Positions 26,264-37,900 of a stretch of 64,000 nucleotides of DNA are shown in pieces. The first letter of the stretch is position 1, and each line of letters opens with the position of its first letter. A model generated the notes under the pieces. That model did no database searches. It worked only from the letters and a program-made list of their open reading frames with translations, and was not told the DNA's origin. Origin of the DNA: JACPYM01 sp031423495 (GTDB lineage Bacteria; Acidobacteriota; Blastocatellia; RBC074); the NCBI GenBank assembly GCA_031423495.1, contig JANPFP010000269.1:16373-80372 (forward strand). The letters run 5' to 3'. The position numbers and the translations under genes were made by a program.

Positions 26264-28309
26264 ATGTCCGATTCCATCGCAACACTGGTGAATCTGGTCG
26301 GTTACGTAACCGGCGCGGCGCTTTATGCCACGCTGCTGTTCGTCGTCTTTAGCGAAGCCCATCACCGCCGTCACAAAAGCGAAACCGCTGACTGGTTGCC
26401 CCTGCTCACGGCTTGTGCCGGACTCGTATGGAATATCGGTTCGCTGATTGGTTGGGGTTTGCAATCGTTCGGCGACTGGCAATCTTTTGTGACGGCGGGC
26501 ACGTTCACTGCGTTGGGCTTGTTGCCTGCGTTGGTCGTGCATTCGGTTTTGCGGCAAGACGAAGGCTTGCCCACCCAACGCGCCGCGTTCGCCTTGGTGA
26601 TGATCGCTTATTCGTTGAGCGCGACAGCGGGCGTGTTGCATTTCGCGCAAGCCTGGCTTTATCGCGCAGCGCCAGCGCATTGGGGCCTGCACTTGCTGAC
26701 GGTTGGATTCGTCGTATTGATCGGCGCGGTGTTGTTGCACACGCAGCTTTACCTGCACCGGGCAGCGGTGCGGAACTGGAAGCGCATCACGTGGGTTGCG
26801 GCGCTCGCGGTCTTTGCCGTGTCGGCTTTACACCTCAGCCATCACGAAGGGCAGCATTATCCCTGGTGGGTCGAACTCGTGGGGCATCACGCTTCGCTGT
26901 TGTTGGTGCTGGCGATTCTTTATCAAGACTATCGTTTCGCGCTGGCCGATTTGTTTTTGAAACGCGCGCTGACCCTGTTGCTGTTGATCGCGGTCATCGT
27001 CGCCGCACAGCAATTCATCGTTTGGCCGACGCTGCAACGTCACGCCGCGCATGGCCCGCCTGCTCCGTTTGGGTTAGACCCTTTACCGTTTGGCGTATTG
27101 CTTTTGCTCTGGCTGGCGACGGCGTTGCTGACGCCGTGGCTGTGGCGCTTGGCGAACTGGTTCGTCAACACGATTGTTTTGCGGCGGACTGATTACGAAG
27201 CTGCGCGCGCCGAACTTGCCGCACAAATTGCCGCGAGCGATACGCCCGATGAAGTTTTGCAAACCGCCAGCCGTCAACTCGAACGCGCACTCACCGCGCG
27301 TGCGATTCGTTGGGAAGCCGCGAACGCCGAAGCCTCAGCCCTATTGCCGCAAATTGAAAAGAGCCAGCCGCGCGCTTCGCTGGCTTTCCCGCGTGCCGCG
27401 AACTTGCCAACCGCCAGCGTCATTGTTCCCACGAGCGAAGCGCCGCAATACAAATTGCTGATTGGCGAACTCGCGGGCGGCAGGCGTTTGCTGTCAGACG
27501 ATCTGGCGTTGTTGTCGCACGCCAGCCTGTTGGCGGCGCGTCGCATTGATGCGCTGCGCGTCATTCACGAACGCTGCTTGCGCGATTTGCACGAACAGGA
27601 AATGCACCAGCTCGCCACCGAAGCCGAACTGCGAGCCTTGCGCGCGCAAATCAATCCGCACTTTTTATTCAACGCGCTGACGACGATTGGTTATTTGATT
27701 CAGACCGCGCCTGAGAAAGCGTTGGATACGTTGTTGCGGCTGACTTCGTTATTGCGCGGCGTATTGCGACGGACGGAAGGCGAGTTCGTCACGTTGGGCG
27801 AAGAAATCAGTTTGATCGAAGCCTATCTCGACATTGAACGCACGCGCTTTGAAGACCGCTTGCGCGTGTTGATTGATGTGCCGACTGAGTTACGCAGCCT
27901 GCGCATTCCTGCGTTGTTGATTCAGCCGCTCGTTGAAAACGCCATCAAGCACGGCATCGCTCCGCAACGAAATGGCGGCGAAGTCGTCGTGTTGGCTCGT
28001 CTTGAAAAAGAAACAGAAGGTGAATGTTTGAAACTTTGGGTACGCGACACGGGCGCGGGCGCAAGCGATGCCGCGTTGCAAGCCGGACGCGCGCGCGGCG
28101 TGGGGCTATCGAGCATCGAACGCCGCTTGCTCGCACATTACGGCAACGAAGCGAAATTTGATTGGCAAAGCGCGGCGGGTTTGGGCACGACCGTTATGCT
28201 GACCTTGCCGATCAAAGCTGACAGTGTTGTTGCGACGACCGCCAATAACGTCGCCGATTTCGCCAGCGCCGCTGCTGCCAATCGAATCACCAAGAGGAGG
28301 TCGGCGTGA
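26264..28309 (+). CDS. LytS/YehU-type sensor histidine kinase
   Basis: The 681-residue membrane kinase has about eight hydrophobic segments in residues 1-310 (7TM-type sensor region). A cytoplasmic GAF-like stretch follows, then a His_kinase domain. The phospho-acceptor H466 lies in QINPHFLFNAL. The N box reads LIQPLVENAIKHG and the G box GVGLSSIERRL. It probably senses a membrane or small-molecule cue and phosphorylates the LytTR regulator encoded next, whose GTG start overlaps its stop (GTGA). The signal is unknown. Length is longer than simple LytS because of the extended membrane part. Confidence 0.9.
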   Translation: MSDSIATLVNLVGYVTGAALYATLLFVVFSEAHHRRHKSETADWLPLLTACAGLVWNIGSLIGWGLQSFGDWQSFVTAGTFTALGLLPALVVHSVLRQDEGLPTQRAAFALVMIAYSLSATAGVLHFAQAWLYRAAPAHWGLHLLTVGFVVLIGAVLLHTQLYLHRAAVRNWKRITWVAALAVFAVSALHLSHHEGQHYPWWVELVGHHASLLLVLAILYQDYRFALADLFLKRALTLLLLIAVIVAAQQFIVWPTLQRHAAHGPPAPFGLDPLPFGVLLLLWLATALLTPWLWRLANWFVNTIVLRRTDYEAARAELAAQIAASDTPDEVLQTASRQLERALTARAIRWEAANAEASALLPQIEKSQPRASLAFPRAANLPTASVIVPTSEAPQYKLLIGELAGGRRLLSDDLALLSHASLLAARRIDALRVIHERCLRDLHEQEMHQLATEAELRALRAQINPHFLFNALTTIGYLIQTAPEKALDTLLRLTSLLRGVLRRTEGEFVTLGEEISLIEAYLDIERTRFEDRLRVLIDVPTELRSLRIPALLIQPLVENAIKHGIAPQRNGGEVVVLARLEKETEGECLKLWVRDTGAGASDAALQAGRARGVGLSSIERRLLAHYGNEAKFDWQSAAGLGTTVMLTLPIKADSVVATTANNVADFASAAAANRITKRRSA

Positions 28310-29100
28310 GTCAAAAGATGCGTGTCATCATTGCCGACGACGAACGTCCAGCGCGTTCGTTTCTCGCGGCTTTGCTACGCAGCCACGAAGACATCGAACT
28401 CATCGGCGAAGCGTCGCACGGAGCCGAAGCTATCGAACTGATCGAAACGCTGCGTCCTGATTTGGCGCTACTTGATTTGCAGATGCCCGAAATCACCGGC
28501 CTTGATGTCGTACGCCTGCTGCCCAAACGCCACATGCCGCTCGTGATTTTTGCGACGGCGCACGATGAATACGCCGTGCAAGCATTTCAACTCAACGCCG
28601 TAGATTACTTGCTCAAACCCGTCGAAGCCGCGCGTTTGCGCGAAGCTCTGACGCGCGCGCAAGACCGACTCGAACGCGCTGAATTGCGCCAAGCCGCTGT
28701 CACCAACTTGCAAGCCGCTGTCGAGGCTTACGACCAGGCTTCTTTACAAGCAGGGCCGCCCGCGCGGCTCGAACGCATCCCCGTCCGTCAACGCGACGAG
28801 ATCATCATCGTCCCCGTCGCCGAACTCGCTTCGGTCGTAGCCGAAGGCGAACTGTTGCACCTGACGATGGCGAACAAAGAAAAATACACGATGACCTATC
28901 GCCTCAAAGACCTCGAAGCTCGCCTTGATCCTGCGCAATTCGTCAGGCTCGCACGCGGCACATTGGCGAACGTTACGATGATTCGTCGCGTTAGCCCGCT
29001 GCCCGGCGGCAATTACCTCGTGACCTTGAGCAACGGCGCACAACTCAACGCCAGTCGCATTCAAAGCCGCATCCTGCGCGAACAGTTGTGGAGGTTGTGA
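28306..29100 (+). CDS. LytTR-family response regulator
   Basis: The 264-residue protein has a receiver with DDE at the start, phospho-acceptor D57 (LLDLQMPEITG), a conserved T in FATAHDEYA and K in DYLLKPVE. A LytTR DNA-binding domain fills the C-terminal 105 residues (RIPVRQRDEIIIVPV, MTYRLKDLEARL, FVRLARGTLAN, LSNGAQLNASR). It starts with GTG, overlapping the kinase stop by four bases, so the two form a coupled two-component pair. The target operons are not evident from context. Confidence 0.93.
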   Translation: MSQKMRVIIADDERPARSFLAALLRSHEDIELIGEASHGAEAIELIETLRPDLALLDLQMPEITGLDVVRLLPKRHMPLVIFATAHDEYAVQAFQLNAVDYLLKPVEAARLREALTRAQDRLERAELRQAAVTNLQAAVEAYDQASLQAGPPARLERIPVRQRDEIIIVPVAELASVVAEGELLHLTMANKEKYTMTYRLKDLEARLDPAQFVRLARGTLANVTMIRRVSPLPGGNYLVTLSNGAQLNASRIQSRILREQLWRL

Positions 29101-29346
29101 CTTCCTACCCCGCGAGCAAATATCATCGCACTGTGCGAAAGGCATAACCGACTATAGGAATTGGCAGATACCTGTGAACCGTGCGCTGCTTGGCAGATTC
29201 GCTGAACGAAATTCAACTGGGCTTGGCGGTTGTCCATACCATCAAGGCCATTTACAATGCGCAAATTCACGAACAAGTAGAAAAACTAAGGCTGGTCGCG
29301 GGATCAGCGCCAATCTGTATCTGCACAATGATCGAAATGAGGGAAT

Positions 29347-32300
29347 GTGAGTAAATTCAGCAAGGAACAACTTCTGAAAGTCCTTGGGTACAGCGATTCC
29401 CCCAACTACCTTTCCACAGAAGACCAGCATCATCCATCGACGGCCCATCTATTTCGTGAGGCGAGTCGAGCAGGCGCGGAAGGCGCATACACTTTTCACA
29501 CTAGCCCTAATGATGAGATTTTGCCCCCGCGCCCTGCCGTCTATGTTGCGGAAGCTGCCACCCGTGAGGAAGCCAGAGAAATTCACCGGAGTCTTTGGAA
29601 TCTCGGCAATGCACCGTTCCTCATTGTTGTGTTGCCGAATGAGGTGCGAGTTTACACAGGCTTTGATTACGATCAGAAAAACCAGACAAGAGGGCTGATA
29701 GATCACGTTGATGATTTGCTTAATGTAGATTTAAGCGAACGACTGGCGGATTACAGCGCTGATTCCATTGACTCTGGGCGATTATGGGCCAATCAGGCCG
29801 GTCAGCTAAAACCGGATAATCGCCTTGATACGCACTTACTCAGAAATCTCAAAAAGCTGGAGGCGATACTCTGCGATAATGACCTTAAACTTGAAACAGC
29901 GCACGCGCTTATCGGCAAATATGTTTACCTCCGCTATCTTTGGGATCGTGGGATTCTGTCAGAGCAATGGCGAGCCGAAAACAAAATTGATATTGATGCG
30001 GTGCTAGGACGCAACGCCACCCTAAAAGGATTGCGTAGGTTAGTTGAGACCTTAGACGAACGATTTAACGGCCATATTTTCCCTCTCCCACTCAGGGGTT
30101 CCGATGCTCCAACAAATGATCAAATTGCCCTGGTTGCATCAGCCTTTGAAGGTGACGATCCAGTTTGCGGGCAAATGACGGCCTTTGGACTTTACGATTT
30201 TTCTTACATCCCCGTCGAAACTCTTTCGGCCATTTATGAGCAGTTTTTGCACGCGCAAGGCAAAGGGAAAAAGAGCGGAGCGGTTTATACACCAGAGCAT
30301 CTGGCCGATTACCTAATTGCTGAATTGAATCACGCCAAACCGCTCGAAAGCGGAATGAAGATACTTGATCCTTGTTGTGGCTCCGGCATCTTCCTTGTGT
30401 TGGCATACCGCAAGTTGATCGAGTTGGAACTAAGCAAACGCCCAGAAAAGAAATTGCTGCCAACGGAACTGCGCGCGATCTTAACTAAAAGCATTTATGG
30501 CGTTGAGCGTAACAAGGAAGCTTGCCTGGTCACGGAATTGAGCTTAATTCTGACGATGTTGCATTACATCTCACCGCCTGAATTACATCGGAATAAGCAA
30601 TTCAAGTTTCCCGCTTTGCATAATGAGCAGATTTTTGAGGCAGATTTTTTTGATGATTCGTCGGTGTTTTGGCAAAGAGGCGAGCGATTTGATTGGGTTA
30701 TTGGCAACCCTCCGTGGATTGAGCCAGAAAAAGAGGATAAAGACGAGCAGCTTGTTATCTCGTGGATCAACGATAAAAATAACCGCCAAAACCGACCTAT
30801 TGCAGGCAATCGTGTTGTAGAAGCCTTTAGTTGGCGAGTAATTGATTTGCTTGATCAAAATGGATGTGCTGGATTGGTACTGCATGCCACAAGCCTGTTT
30901 AATCTAGAGTCAAAACTTTATCGTAAAGAATTTTTTAGGCAAAATCACGTTTATCGAATAACCAATTTTGCTAACTTTGCGTATATTCTTTTTGAAGGAC
31001 GAGGCGAAGCTCCTGCCGCGACTATCACTTTTCAGAGAGCACTCCCCGAACAACAGCGGGCAGTAATAATTCATTACGGGCCGTTTGTCTTAAATCAGAT
31101 ATTCAATAAGCAAGCTTCAGGCGCAATCAATAAGAAAATTTACTTCTTAACCATCAATGAAGAAGAAATTAGCCTAGTTTCCCCTGACGAAGCCGCCCAA
31201 GGTGGCTCGCTGACATGGAAGTTGGCTCTTTGGGGAACATATAGAGATAAACGAGCATTACAACGGGTAAATAGCCTATTCCCAGTTTCGTTGAAATTGC
31301 TTGGCGACGAAAAAGGATGGCGATTTCACACAGGCATATCCCTAAGAGAGGAGCCTGACAGCGGGCAGACAAGCAAATACAAAATAGAATTCGAACCTAG
31401 ATTAAAAGACCTTACTTACCTTGATACGAAGATTGTGAACGAGTCAAAGTTGCGCTTCTCAATTCCAGATCATGCAATCAAAAAAATCCCAGAGAATATG
31501 TGTTATTTGAGGGTTCGAACTGGAAAACTTTACGAAAATGAACCGGGCAGTATTAGTTTAGTGTTTCATGCTTCTTATGTAGTATTTAGTGACCTTGATT
31601 TTGTGCTGCCTAATCCAGGCAGAAAGTTGTCTGCCAAAGGGGAAAATGCTGATGAGTTGCGTGCCCTTTCTGTATTCTTCAGCTCTAGTGTCGCAAAATA
31701 TCTTTTGTTTTTTCTAAGCCGTACTTGGGGGATAGACAAAAGCGTGGTGTATAAATCTGATATTGAGACAATGCCTATCCCAAGGCTTTCTACAAGCCAG
31801 ATAGTCTCTCTCTCCCAGTTACAGAGAGAATTAGTTGCAATGGAGTTGGAGGGAAACCAACAATACAGCCAGCTACAAACATTGATAGATGAACAGATTG
31901 AGGAAATTCTTGCTATACCGAAAAGCCTTAGCATCTTAGCTAGAGAGTTCATACAAGTGCGCTTAACTACTAATAAAGGAAAAATTAAAACGGTCGCAAG
32001 CCAAACACCGCAATCAAACAATCTTAAAGAGTACGGAAGGCTACTTCGAGATCAACTTGACGAATTCACAAAAAATCGCGTTCGCCACCATATCTCATTC
32101 ATCAATACTTCTAACCCAGAAATGATAATTTGTGAGGTAGAAGCGACCAACGCAAAGCGACAGCAGGAAGTAGAATTTGTCGGCGCAACCGAACAGATGA
32201 AAACGTTGCTGAGTCAACTCAAACAAAAATTGAGACAACAGTTCAGCCAATGGGTATATGTGCAACGCAGCCTGCGTATTTTCGACGGCCCGAAAGTTTA

Positions 32301-32430
32301 CATCTGCAAAGCCCCGCGCCTGATTGACTGGACAAGGACACAAGCTCTCAATGACGCTGATGACCTGATTGCGGAAGTATTGTCCGGCAACTTTGGTGAA
32401 GGGGAGGTTGCAACGAATGGCAAGCGTTGA
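29347..32430 (+). CDS. Eco57I-like N6-adenine DNA methyltransferase
   Basis: The 1027-residue protein starts with GTG behind a GAGGG ribosome site. Its N-terminal 150 residues resemble a degenerate nuclease-like region of type IIG enzymes. The methylase core has GAVYTPEHLADYL (about 310), the SAM-binding DPCCGSGIF (about 341) and the catalytic NPPW (about 454). A later FFSSSVAKYLLFFLSR...KSDIETMPIPRL stretch looks like a target-recognition or specificity region. The C-terminal 150 residues are predicted mostly helical. It should methylate adenine within a specific DNA sequence. It overlaps the following nuclease-like gene by 14 bases, forming a two-gene restriction or defence cassette. The gene is clearly more AT-rich than its surroundings, consistent with transfer. 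The intrinsic nuclease activity is uncertain. Confidence 0.85.
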   Translation: MSKFSKEQLLKVLGYSDSPNYLSTEDQHHPSTAHLFREASRAGAEGAYTFHTSPNDEILPPRPAVYVAEAATREEAREIHRSLWNLGNAPFLIVVLPNEVRVYTGFDYDQKNQTRGLIDHVDDLLNVDLSERLADYSADSIDSGRLWANQAGQLKPDNRLDTHLLRNLKKLEAILCDNDLKLETAHALIGKYVYLRYLWDRGILSEQWRAENKIDIDAVLGRNATLKGLRRLVETLDERFNGHIFPLPLRGSDAPTNDQIALVASAFEGDDPVCGQMTAFGLYDFSYIPVETLSAIYEQFLHAQGKGKKSGAVYTPEHLADYLIAELNHAKPLESGMKILDPCCGSGIFLVLAYRKLIELELSKRPEKKLLPTELRAILTKSIYGVERNKEACLVTELSLILTMLHYISPPELHRNKQFKFPALHNEQIFEADFFDDSSVFWQRGERFDWVIGNPPWIEPEKEDKDEQLVISWINDKNNRQNRPIAGNRVVEAFSWRVIDLLDQNGCAGLVLHATSLFNLESKLYRKEFFRQNHVYRITNFANFAYILFEGRGEAPAATITFQRALPEQQRAVIIHYGPFVLNQIFNKQASGAINKKIYFLTINEEEISLVSPDEAAQGGSLTWKLALWGTYRDKRALQRVNSLFPVSLKLLGDEKGWRFHTGISLREEPDSGQTSKYKIEFEPRLKDLTYLDTKIVNESKLRFSIPDHAIKKIPENMCYLRVRTGKLYENEPGSISLVFHASYVVFSDLDFVLPNPGRKLSAKGENADELRALSVFFSSSVAKYLLFFLSRTWGIDKSVVYKSDIETMPIPRLSTSQIVSLSQLQRELVAMELEGNQQYSQLQTLIDEQIEEILAIPKSLSILAREFIQVRLTTNKGKIKTVASQTPQSNNLKEYGRLLRDQLDEFTKNRVRHHISFINTSNPEMIICEVEATNAKRQQEVEFVGATEQMKTLLSQLKQKLRQQFSQWVYVQRSLRIFDGPKVYICKAPRLIDWTRTQALNDADDLIAEVLSGNFGEGEVATNGKR

Positions 32431-33094
32431 TCGTGAAGGCTCAGTCTGGCGCGAGTACGATCTTTCCTTCCGAGAAGATGCGCACCAATTGTTGGCTTGG
32501 GGCTATTTGGCCGCGCGCCCTCTTATTACATCAGGCCAAGAAGAAACAGACATCACGGGTTTTATTGCTGAGACCATTCAGGCCAAGCTCGACTCGCCGG
32601 AAATTGATGAGCGATTCAACAGGTATAGCCTCAAAGAAGAAAACCCTATCGCGGGCGAAGGCCGTACCGGCAAACGCAGGATGAGGCTAGACATCACCAT
32701 CGAAAGCAGCCAGCGGCCTCGCAATAAAATCCGTCCGCATTACATCTTCGAAGCCAAAAGACTGTGCCGCCCCAACCAAACGCTTGGCGATTACCTCGGC
32801 GATGAAGGCGTCTTGCGCTTCTTACAAGGAAGATACGCGGCGGCTTTCCCTGAAGTCGCAATGGTCGGCTACGTTCAGACCGATACGATCATTCATTGGG
32901 TAACTGCGCTGGGGACACGGTTTGATAAAGACTCCGTCAATCGGTTTCGCATTACAGAAAAGCTGTCACAAGTACCTGTCATTCCTCATCTGACTGATGA
33001 ATGGATGAGCGGTCATATCCGAGAAAGCAAAATGCCAATTACCATTTTTCATATTTTTCTTGATTGCTTTGTGACGGGTGGCTCTTCGATCTAA
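32417..33094 (+). CDS. PD-(D/E)XK-like nuclease partner of the methyltransferase
   Basis: The 225-residue protein starts at the ATG at 32417, preceded by GGGGAGG, rather than an in-frame upstream codon. The segment MRLDITIE followed about 20 residues later by YIFEAKRL fits the D...ExK core of PD-(D/E)XK nucleases. The family is otherwise unknown to me. It overlaps the methyltransferase stop, so both are made together. The likely role is DNA cleavage of unmethylated targets, or an accessory function in such a system; this rests on motif and context. A relic permease begins 42 bases downstream. The last 20 or so residues are unlike the rest and may mark the edge of the inserted cassette. Confidence 0.65.
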   Translation: MASVDREGSVWREYDLSFREDAHQLLAWGYLAARPLITSGQEETDITGFIAETIQAKLDSPEIDERFNRYSLKEENPIAGEGRTGKRRMRLDITIESSQRPRNKIRPHYIFEAKRLCRPNQTLGDYLGDEGVLRFLQGRYAAAFPEVAMVGYVQTDTIIHWVTALGTRFDKDSVNRFRITEKLSQVPVIPHLTDEWMSGHIRESKMPITIFHIFLDCFVTGGSSI

Positions 33095-33135
33095 CCCTCT
33101 TCGACTGCCAAATTTGCTCATACAGGTTAAGGCCG

Positions 33136-34777
33136 ATGTTCAGCCAGAGCTTGCTCAAGCAACGCCCAAGTTTCACGTTGGTTGTGATGCTGACGCTCGC
33201 GCTCGGTATCGGCGCAAACACGGCGATTTTTAGTTTCGTCAATGGGCTGCTGTTGCGACCGTTGCCTTACAAAGATGCAGATCGTTTGGTGCGCATCACG
33301 ACGTTGCGTGGCAATGAAGAAGGCCGTTTCTCGATGCTCGAACTCAAGGACATGCGCGAGCAGTTGGCTTCGTTCGAGAGCATCGGCGCGTATGTTCCTG
33401 GCGCGCAATACCACTACATCGTGGGTGACGATTGAGCTGGATTGGCGCGTGCTGGTATTTACGCTCGGCGTGTCGTTGCTGACGGGATTGATCGCGGGTC
33501 TCGCGCCCGCGCTGCAAGCCTCCAAACCCGATCTAAACGATTTGCTGAAAGAAGGCGCGAAAGGTTCGCAGGGCGGAAGGCAACAATTGCGCAAAGTGTT
33601 GGTTGTCGCCGAAGTCGCGCTGGCAATGGTCTTGCTGATTGGCGCGGGGTTGCTGGTGCAAAGCTTTCGCCGCTTGCAACAAACCGAACTCGGCTTTAAT
33701 CCAAACAGCCTGCTGACGATGCGCGTCGCGTTGCCGTGGCGCAAATACAACAGCGAACTAGGGCCAGAGCAGCAGAAGCAATTTTTCCAACAACTGCTCG
33801 GACGCCTGTCTTCATTGCCCGGCGTTGAGTCCGCGTCAATGACCAGCAATCTGCCACTTTCGTCAGAGCGGCAGGAGGGCAAGCTGACTATCACCATCGA
33901 AGGCCAATCTGCTGACGAACAGCAGCGCAATCCTTTCGCCAACGATCTGCGCGTCAGCCCGAATTACTTTGCGGCAATGGGCATTCGTTTGATGACGGGG
34001 CGTTATCTGAATGACGCTGACAACGCCAATACCGACCGCGTCGCCCTCGTCAGTGAACGCTTCGCGCAACGCCTCTTTCCCAATCAAAACGCCATCGGCA
34101 AACGCTTGAAAGTCGGCGCACTTGCTTCCGAAGCGAAATGGACAACCATCGTCGGCGTCGTCGGCAATGTGAAGCACGAAGCGATTGCCAGCGACGGCGG
34201 CTTTGATCTCTACACCTCCTATCAACAAACCGTGGACAGCAATATGTACCTGTTGCTGCGCACCAAAGTCCCGCCACACACGTTGAGCGCAGCGGCTACG
34301 CAAGCCGTCTGGGCGGGCGATCCCGAACAATCCACCTTCAACATCGTGACGATGGAGGAACGCATCGCGGACACGGTCTGGCAACGACGCTTGGCAGGCA
34401 CGTTATTTTTGATCTTCGCAGCGCTGGCCATAGTGCTCGCCGCGATTGGGATTTACGGCGTGATGGCTTACACGGTCAGCCAACGCACGCGCGAAATTGG
34501 CATACGGATGGCGCTCGGCGCGCAACCGCGCGATGTGTTGCGGATGATTGTCGGACAGGGCGCAAAGCTGATTGCGCTTGGATTAGGCGTTGGCCTCGTC
34601 ATCGCGTTGGTCGGCGGACAAATCATCAAGAGTTTGCTTTATGGCATCAGCAGCGCCGACCCGTTGATTTATCTATTCGTGCTGCTGGTACTCGTGTTGG
34701 TTGCGTTGTTGGCGTGCTGGATTCCGGCGCGGCGCGCCACGCGGGTTGACCCGTTACACGCGTTGCGGCAGGAGTAG
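33136..34777 (+). pseudogene. ADOP/MacB-type FtsX permease with internal deletion
   Basis: The first 99 codons encode the N-terminal membrane segment and start of a MacB-type periplasmic domain (RPSFTLVVMLTLALGIGANT, NGLLLRPLPYKDADRLV) and stop at 33435. From about 33422, another frame resumes in the middle of the family (LDWRVLVFTLGVSLLTGL) and runs through the second periplasmic domain and the final FtsX segment (RTREIGIRMALGAQPRDVL, PARRATRVDPLHALRQE). About 250 residues expected between them, including most of the first periplasmic domain and the first FtsX block, are missing. The reading frame also shifts. The usual N-terminal start region is also shortened. The gene is therefore very likely inactive. 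The nuclease-like cassette immediately upstream may have arrived with this rearrangement. Confidence 0.85.
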
Positions 34778-34959
34778 CGCGTCTGATGCAATCAGGAAAA
34801 GCCTGGTTCCTCTTGGCAGGCTTGATGGCCTGATTGCTGCCATTCACCCCTCGCATTCTGCCATTCATTGAATTCCGGTAGCGGCGTTGCCGCGCTCGTG
34901 AAAACATCCCGCCCTTACAAACCAACCCATCATTTTTTCGCTTGAGAAGGAGCTTTTTC

Positions 34960-37900
34960 ATGAAAGTCCGCACGCTGGCAGTTTTGTTTCTAAGTATTTT
35001 TGTTTTCACTCTCACCACGGTTGCGCAAGTCAGCATCAACGGTTCTTTGCGCGGGCGCGTCAATGATCCGGGTAATGCGGCTATTGCCGGAGCCAAACTC
35101 ACGCTGACCAATACGGCAACGGCGACGACGCAAACCGCGACTACTGACGGCAGCGGCGATTATCAATTCGCCCGCGTCGCGCCGGGAACTTACAACTTGG
35201 CGATTGAGAAGGACGGCTTCAAACGCGCCCAACGCGAAAGCATCGTCATCGCGGTCAATGAAAATGCCATCGCGGATGTTGCGCTGTCAGTGGGCGCAAT
35301 CAGCGAAACCGTCACCATCGAAGGCGGCACAACCACTGTGCAATCGCAAAGTGTAGAACTTTCTGGCCTGGTCAGTGAACGCCGTGTCAAAGAACTGCCG
35401 CTCAACGGACGCAACTTTCAGAAATTGGTATTGCTTGCGCCGGGGGTCGGCGGCATCAGCGGTCCAACGACCAATAACCCCGCCATCAGTGGCGCGCGTC
35501 CTGTTCATAACACCTACACGATTGATGGGATGGGGTCGAACGATGAACGGCTGACGGTTGGCTTCGCCGGGCTTTCTAATGATTCTGGCACTGATCTCGG
35601 CGAGAGCGTGCCGAACATTATCTCGACCGAAGCGATTCAGGAATTTCGCATCATCACCACGAATGCCGATGCGACCTTTGGACGCAGCAGCGGCGGACAA
35701 ATCAATATCGTCACCAAGTCAGGCAGTAATGACTGGCACGGTTCAGCTTATGAATACTTGCGGAACGGGGCGTTGGATGCGCGCGATTTTTTCAACAACA
35801 CCGGGCCGTTTCTGGATTCGCAAGGACGCGCGAAGACGCCACCATTCAAACAGAATCTGTTTGGCGCTACGTTCGGAGGACGCCTTGTGCCGGATCGACA
35901 TTTCTTCTTTGGCAATTATGAAGGTTTGTTGCAACGGCGGCGTGAGCAATCGGCAGTGACGACCGCCGTGCCTAATGCTGATCTCATCCGGTTCGTGCCC
36001 GGTGATTTGGGCAAATACCTCAAAACCTATTTCATAGATCGCGGCATCATTCCGGCTTCGGGCAACGCCGCAGGCATCTTTGCTCCTTTGCCTGCCGCCG
36101 ATCGGACGGCGGCACTGAACGCGGGCTTTGCGGCGGCGTTCTTTGATGGCAATGCAACCAATGGCGAAGCGGGAACCGTGCAAATTAACAATGCTCCGCC
36201 GCGCAATATTGACCAGCATAATTTTCTCATCCGCACCGATCACCAATTGACGGAAGCCCTGCAAGTCTCGGCGCGTTACGCCTTCGCGCAATCAAACACA
36301 CTGGCGGGTGCTTCGGCGCTGGCGCTCAATTTGCAGGAAGGGCAACGACGCTATCAATCAGCGACCGCGCAGGTGCTCTACACCATTTCGCCGCAACAGT
36401 TGTTAGAGGTGCGCGGCGGCTTTTTGCGCAATCGGTTCGAGCAGTTTGCGGTCGGCGGCCAAATTGATTCGCGGCTGACGGCGCTGGGGATTTCCTCAGA
36501 ATATGGTTTGGCGCTTTCGGTCGGATCGTTGTTCAGCGCCAACGTCAACAGCGCTTTTATTGACAATCAGACCACGCCGCAAGGTTCAGTGATTCATACG
36601 TGGACGCGCGGTTCATTGACGTTGCGTTCGGGTGGCGATCTGCGCGCGTTGATGCTCAACGTCGCGAATATCAGTTCCGGCACGCCTGCATACACCTTTA
36701 ACCCCGGCCCGGTCGGAGCCAACGGAATTTTCGGACTGACACCGACCGCGACACAGACGACATCGTTGAGCGCGCGGCTTTCGGCTTATGGGCTAACCAC
36801 TGGACCACGAACTCCGATGCGCGGCTATCGTTCGTTGCAACACGAATACTTCACGCAAGGCGACTGGCGCATCCGGGGCAACGTGACGCTCAATCTGGGA
36901 TTGCGCTACAGCCTCTTTGGCGTTTACGACGAAGCGAATGGAACCATCGCCAATCTTTACGCCAACGGCTCATCTGCCGTGAGTGCATTCAGCCAGGGAC
37001 GCGCGAGCAATGATGTCCGCCTGATTGGCGACGGACGCACGTTTTATCAGCCTGATTACAACAACCTGCAACCGCGGTTGGGAATTGCGTGGAATCTGGA
37101 CGGGCGCGGGCGAACGGTTTTACGGGCTGGTTATGGCGTTTACTTTGATCGGCTCATTCAGCTTCAATTCACCGGCATCGTCACGAATGTGCCTTACGCG
37201 ATTTCCAGCAACACCGCCAACGTGCCGTTTATTTTGGGAGCGAGTGTGCCGATCACGGCGGCAGCGAATCCCGCCATCACGCTGGTCAATCCGGCGTTGC
37301 GCAATCCGCGCACGCAACGTTGGAATTTCGCCGCCGAACAGTTGCTCGGTCAGAACACAACGGTGACGGTCGCGTATGTGGGCGCGCGCGGCGACAGCCT
37401 GTTCGGCCAAACACAAATCAACGGCTTTGGCGGTGTACCGCAGGCTTCGCGTCCTGACCCGCGCTTTTCTACGCAACAACTAATAGACAACCTCGGCGCA
37501 TCGCGTTACCAGTCCTTGCAGGCGACGGCGAAACGCCGTCTCACACGCGGCGTAGATTTCACGGTCGCGTATACGTTCGCGCAATCCAGAGACACCACTT
37601 CACGCGAAGTGTTCGGCAACGTCCCAACGTTAATCAATCAAGGGGCGAGCGCCGCGACGGGCTTTCAAGGCGGCGGCACACAGTTCGCGCCGCGCTCGTT
37701 GAACGTGGATTGGGGGCGGTCAGAGTTTGATGTGCGCCACAACCTGACGTTTAGCCACCTGCTTGAATTGCCCTTCGGCAAAGGCCGCAGGCTGCTGAGT
37801 GATGCGAACGGCTTCGTCAACGCAGTAATCGGCGGCTGGTCGCTGACGGGACTGGCAATCATTCGCAGTGGTGAACCGTTCAACGTCACGCGCGGGATTG

